Assembly: GCA_002343325.1 (NCBI GenBank)
Contig: DDSG01000188.1
Span: 387-7,623, forward strand
DNA from: Phycisphaerales bacterium UBA2396
GTDB taxonomy: Bacteria > Planctomycetota > Phycisphaerae > Phycisphaerales > UBA1924
Direction of reading: 5' to 3'
Length of the DNA stretch: 7,237 nt
Position 1 is the first letter of the stretch; each line of letters begins with the position of its first letter. The position numbers and the translations under genes are program-made. The notes beneath the pieces are model-generated. The model was not told the DNA's origin, searched no databases, and saw only the letters and a list, made by a program, of their open reading frames with translations. Below, one piece after another: positions 6,853-7,237 of this stretch.

Positions 6853-7226
6853 TGAGCCACCAACGGACGGTTGTTGCACTGGTGATGGTCGCGGGGATGG
6901 CGGTGAGTGGTTGCTCGAGCCGGCCTGTGCCGCCGAAGTCTTCGGGGACGGGATCGCCGATCGCGGAGCCTGGGCGTCGGCTGGTGCTGGAGCCCGGTTC
7001 GCCGGCGGTGGCGTCGGACGGGACGATTCATCGTGACAATCGGCGGGCGATGACTGAGGCGCCGGTGCCGGTGGTTCGGCGTGATGAGCCGGCGGTGCAG
7101 ATCGAGCCGGCGAGGAGGGCTGAAACGGGCGTGACGGCGGCGCGCACGGGAGGGCCTGCGGCCGGTCAGGCGGAACGATCCGGGCGGGAGGCGGTGATTG
7201 ATCTTGAGGGGGATGGACGGCGATGA
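6852..7226 (+). CDS. Small lipoprotein of unknown function
   Basis: I do not recognise a family for this 124-residue protein. Its N-terminus is a clear lipoprotein signal peptide: MSHQR, a hydrophobic stretch (7-18), and lipobox VSGC with C21 as the lipidated residue, followed by SSRP. The mature part is rich in Pro, Ala, Arg, Gly and Glu, has no visible fold motif and no further cysteines, and is probably largely disordered. The ATG shares one base with the lnt stop (TGATG), and the stop overlaps the following ATG (ATGA), so the three genes are likely co-transcribed and coupled. Its place directly after lnt makes it a plausible Lnt substrate, as any lipoprotein would be. Codon use is G-ending like lnt, arguing that it is a native gene. 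The frame is supported by the signal peptide and by both overlaps rather than by homology. Confidence 0.8.
   Translation: MSHQRTVVALVMVAGMAVSGCSSRPVPPKSSGTGSPIAEPGRRLVLEPGSPAVASDGTIHRDNRRAMTEAPVPVVRRDEPAVQIEPARRAETGVTAARTGGPAAGQAERSGREAVIDLEGDGRR
7206..7212 (+). promoter_or_regulatory. Ribosome binding site for the gene starting at 7223
   Basis: GAGGGGG lies 10 nt upstream of ATG 7223, within the last codons of the small lipoprotein. The purine run and spacing support a real start there. Confidence 0.45.
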
Positions 7227-7237
7227 CGGGCACGGTC
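7223..7237 (+). CDS. Start of a further gene in the lnt operon (partial, five codons)
   Basis: ATG 7223 overlaps the TGA of the small lipoprotein by four bases (ATGA), has a purine-rich site 10 nt upstream, and reads M-T-G-T-V to the right edge. This is the usual layout of a translationally coupled downstream gene. Nothing can be said about its product. Confidence 0.5.

Noticed and set aside
4957..7233. 758-residue minus-strand open frame rich in Arg, Pro and His
   Set aside because: It is antisense to lnt and the small lipoprotein, shows no domain motif, and is an expected by-product of the G-rich strand lacking stops in the opposite frame.
1..7237. CRISPR array, tRNA, rRNA, insertion sequence or attachment site
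   Set aside because: I saw no regularly spaced direct repeats, RNA gene signatures, transposase motifs or terminal inverted repeats. The gaggag-type repetition is coding-strand composition.

Overview
The window looks like chromosomal DNA from a high-GC member of the Planctomycetota, probably a Phycisphaerae-type lineage. The evidence is an ECF sigma factor of the planctomycete-rich Sigma70_ECF type (LQxTALVHEAF signature), a very large membrane Ser/Thr kinase with the RGWE(W/F) linker typical of planctomycete kinases, and mostly weak or absent Shine-Dalgarno sites. This placement is inferred from gene families; no marker gene is present.

The layout is two divergent gene groups. On the minus strand, reading from 4960 down to the left edge, are: (i) a lipoprotein joining a CX5R (dual-specificity-like) phosphatase domain to a C-terminal CXXCH haem site of cytochrome c' type (3983-4960); (ii) a 205-residue ECF sigma factor (3302-3919); and (iii) a Ser/Thr kinase of at least 1101 residues that starts at a GTG overlapping the sigma stop by 4 bp and runs off the left edge (1-3305). 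On the plus strand are: (iv) apolipoprotein N-acyltransferase, Lnt (5056-6852); (v) a 124-residue lipoprotein of unknown function overlapping the lnt stop by 1 bp (6852-7226); and (vi) the first five codons of another gene overlapping by 4 bp (7223 onward). A 95-bp divergent intergenic region (4961-5055) separates the two groups.

The sigma/kinase pair appears to be a translationally coupled signalling module. The kinase has every catalytic motif, one membrane span, an exported-side propeller of about nine or ten WD40-like units, and TPR-like helices at its C-terminal end. The sigma factor lacks the acidic DxED-type motif of region 2.2 and has QATA there, which is the feature of sigma factors activated by threonine phosphorylation. 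The likely logic is envelope signal, then kinase, then phosphorylated sigma, then promoter switching. The neighbouring phosphatase-cytochrome lipoprotein is predicted to lie outside the cytoplasm. It is therefore unlikely to reverse sigma phosphorylation directly, and its link to the module is unknown. Lnt would complete the acylation of lipoproteins, two of which flank it.

The plus strand is G-rich across the whole window regardless of gene direction. As a result minus-strand genes use C-ending codons and plus-strand genes use G-ending codons. The long open frames antisense to the real genes are by-products of this composition.
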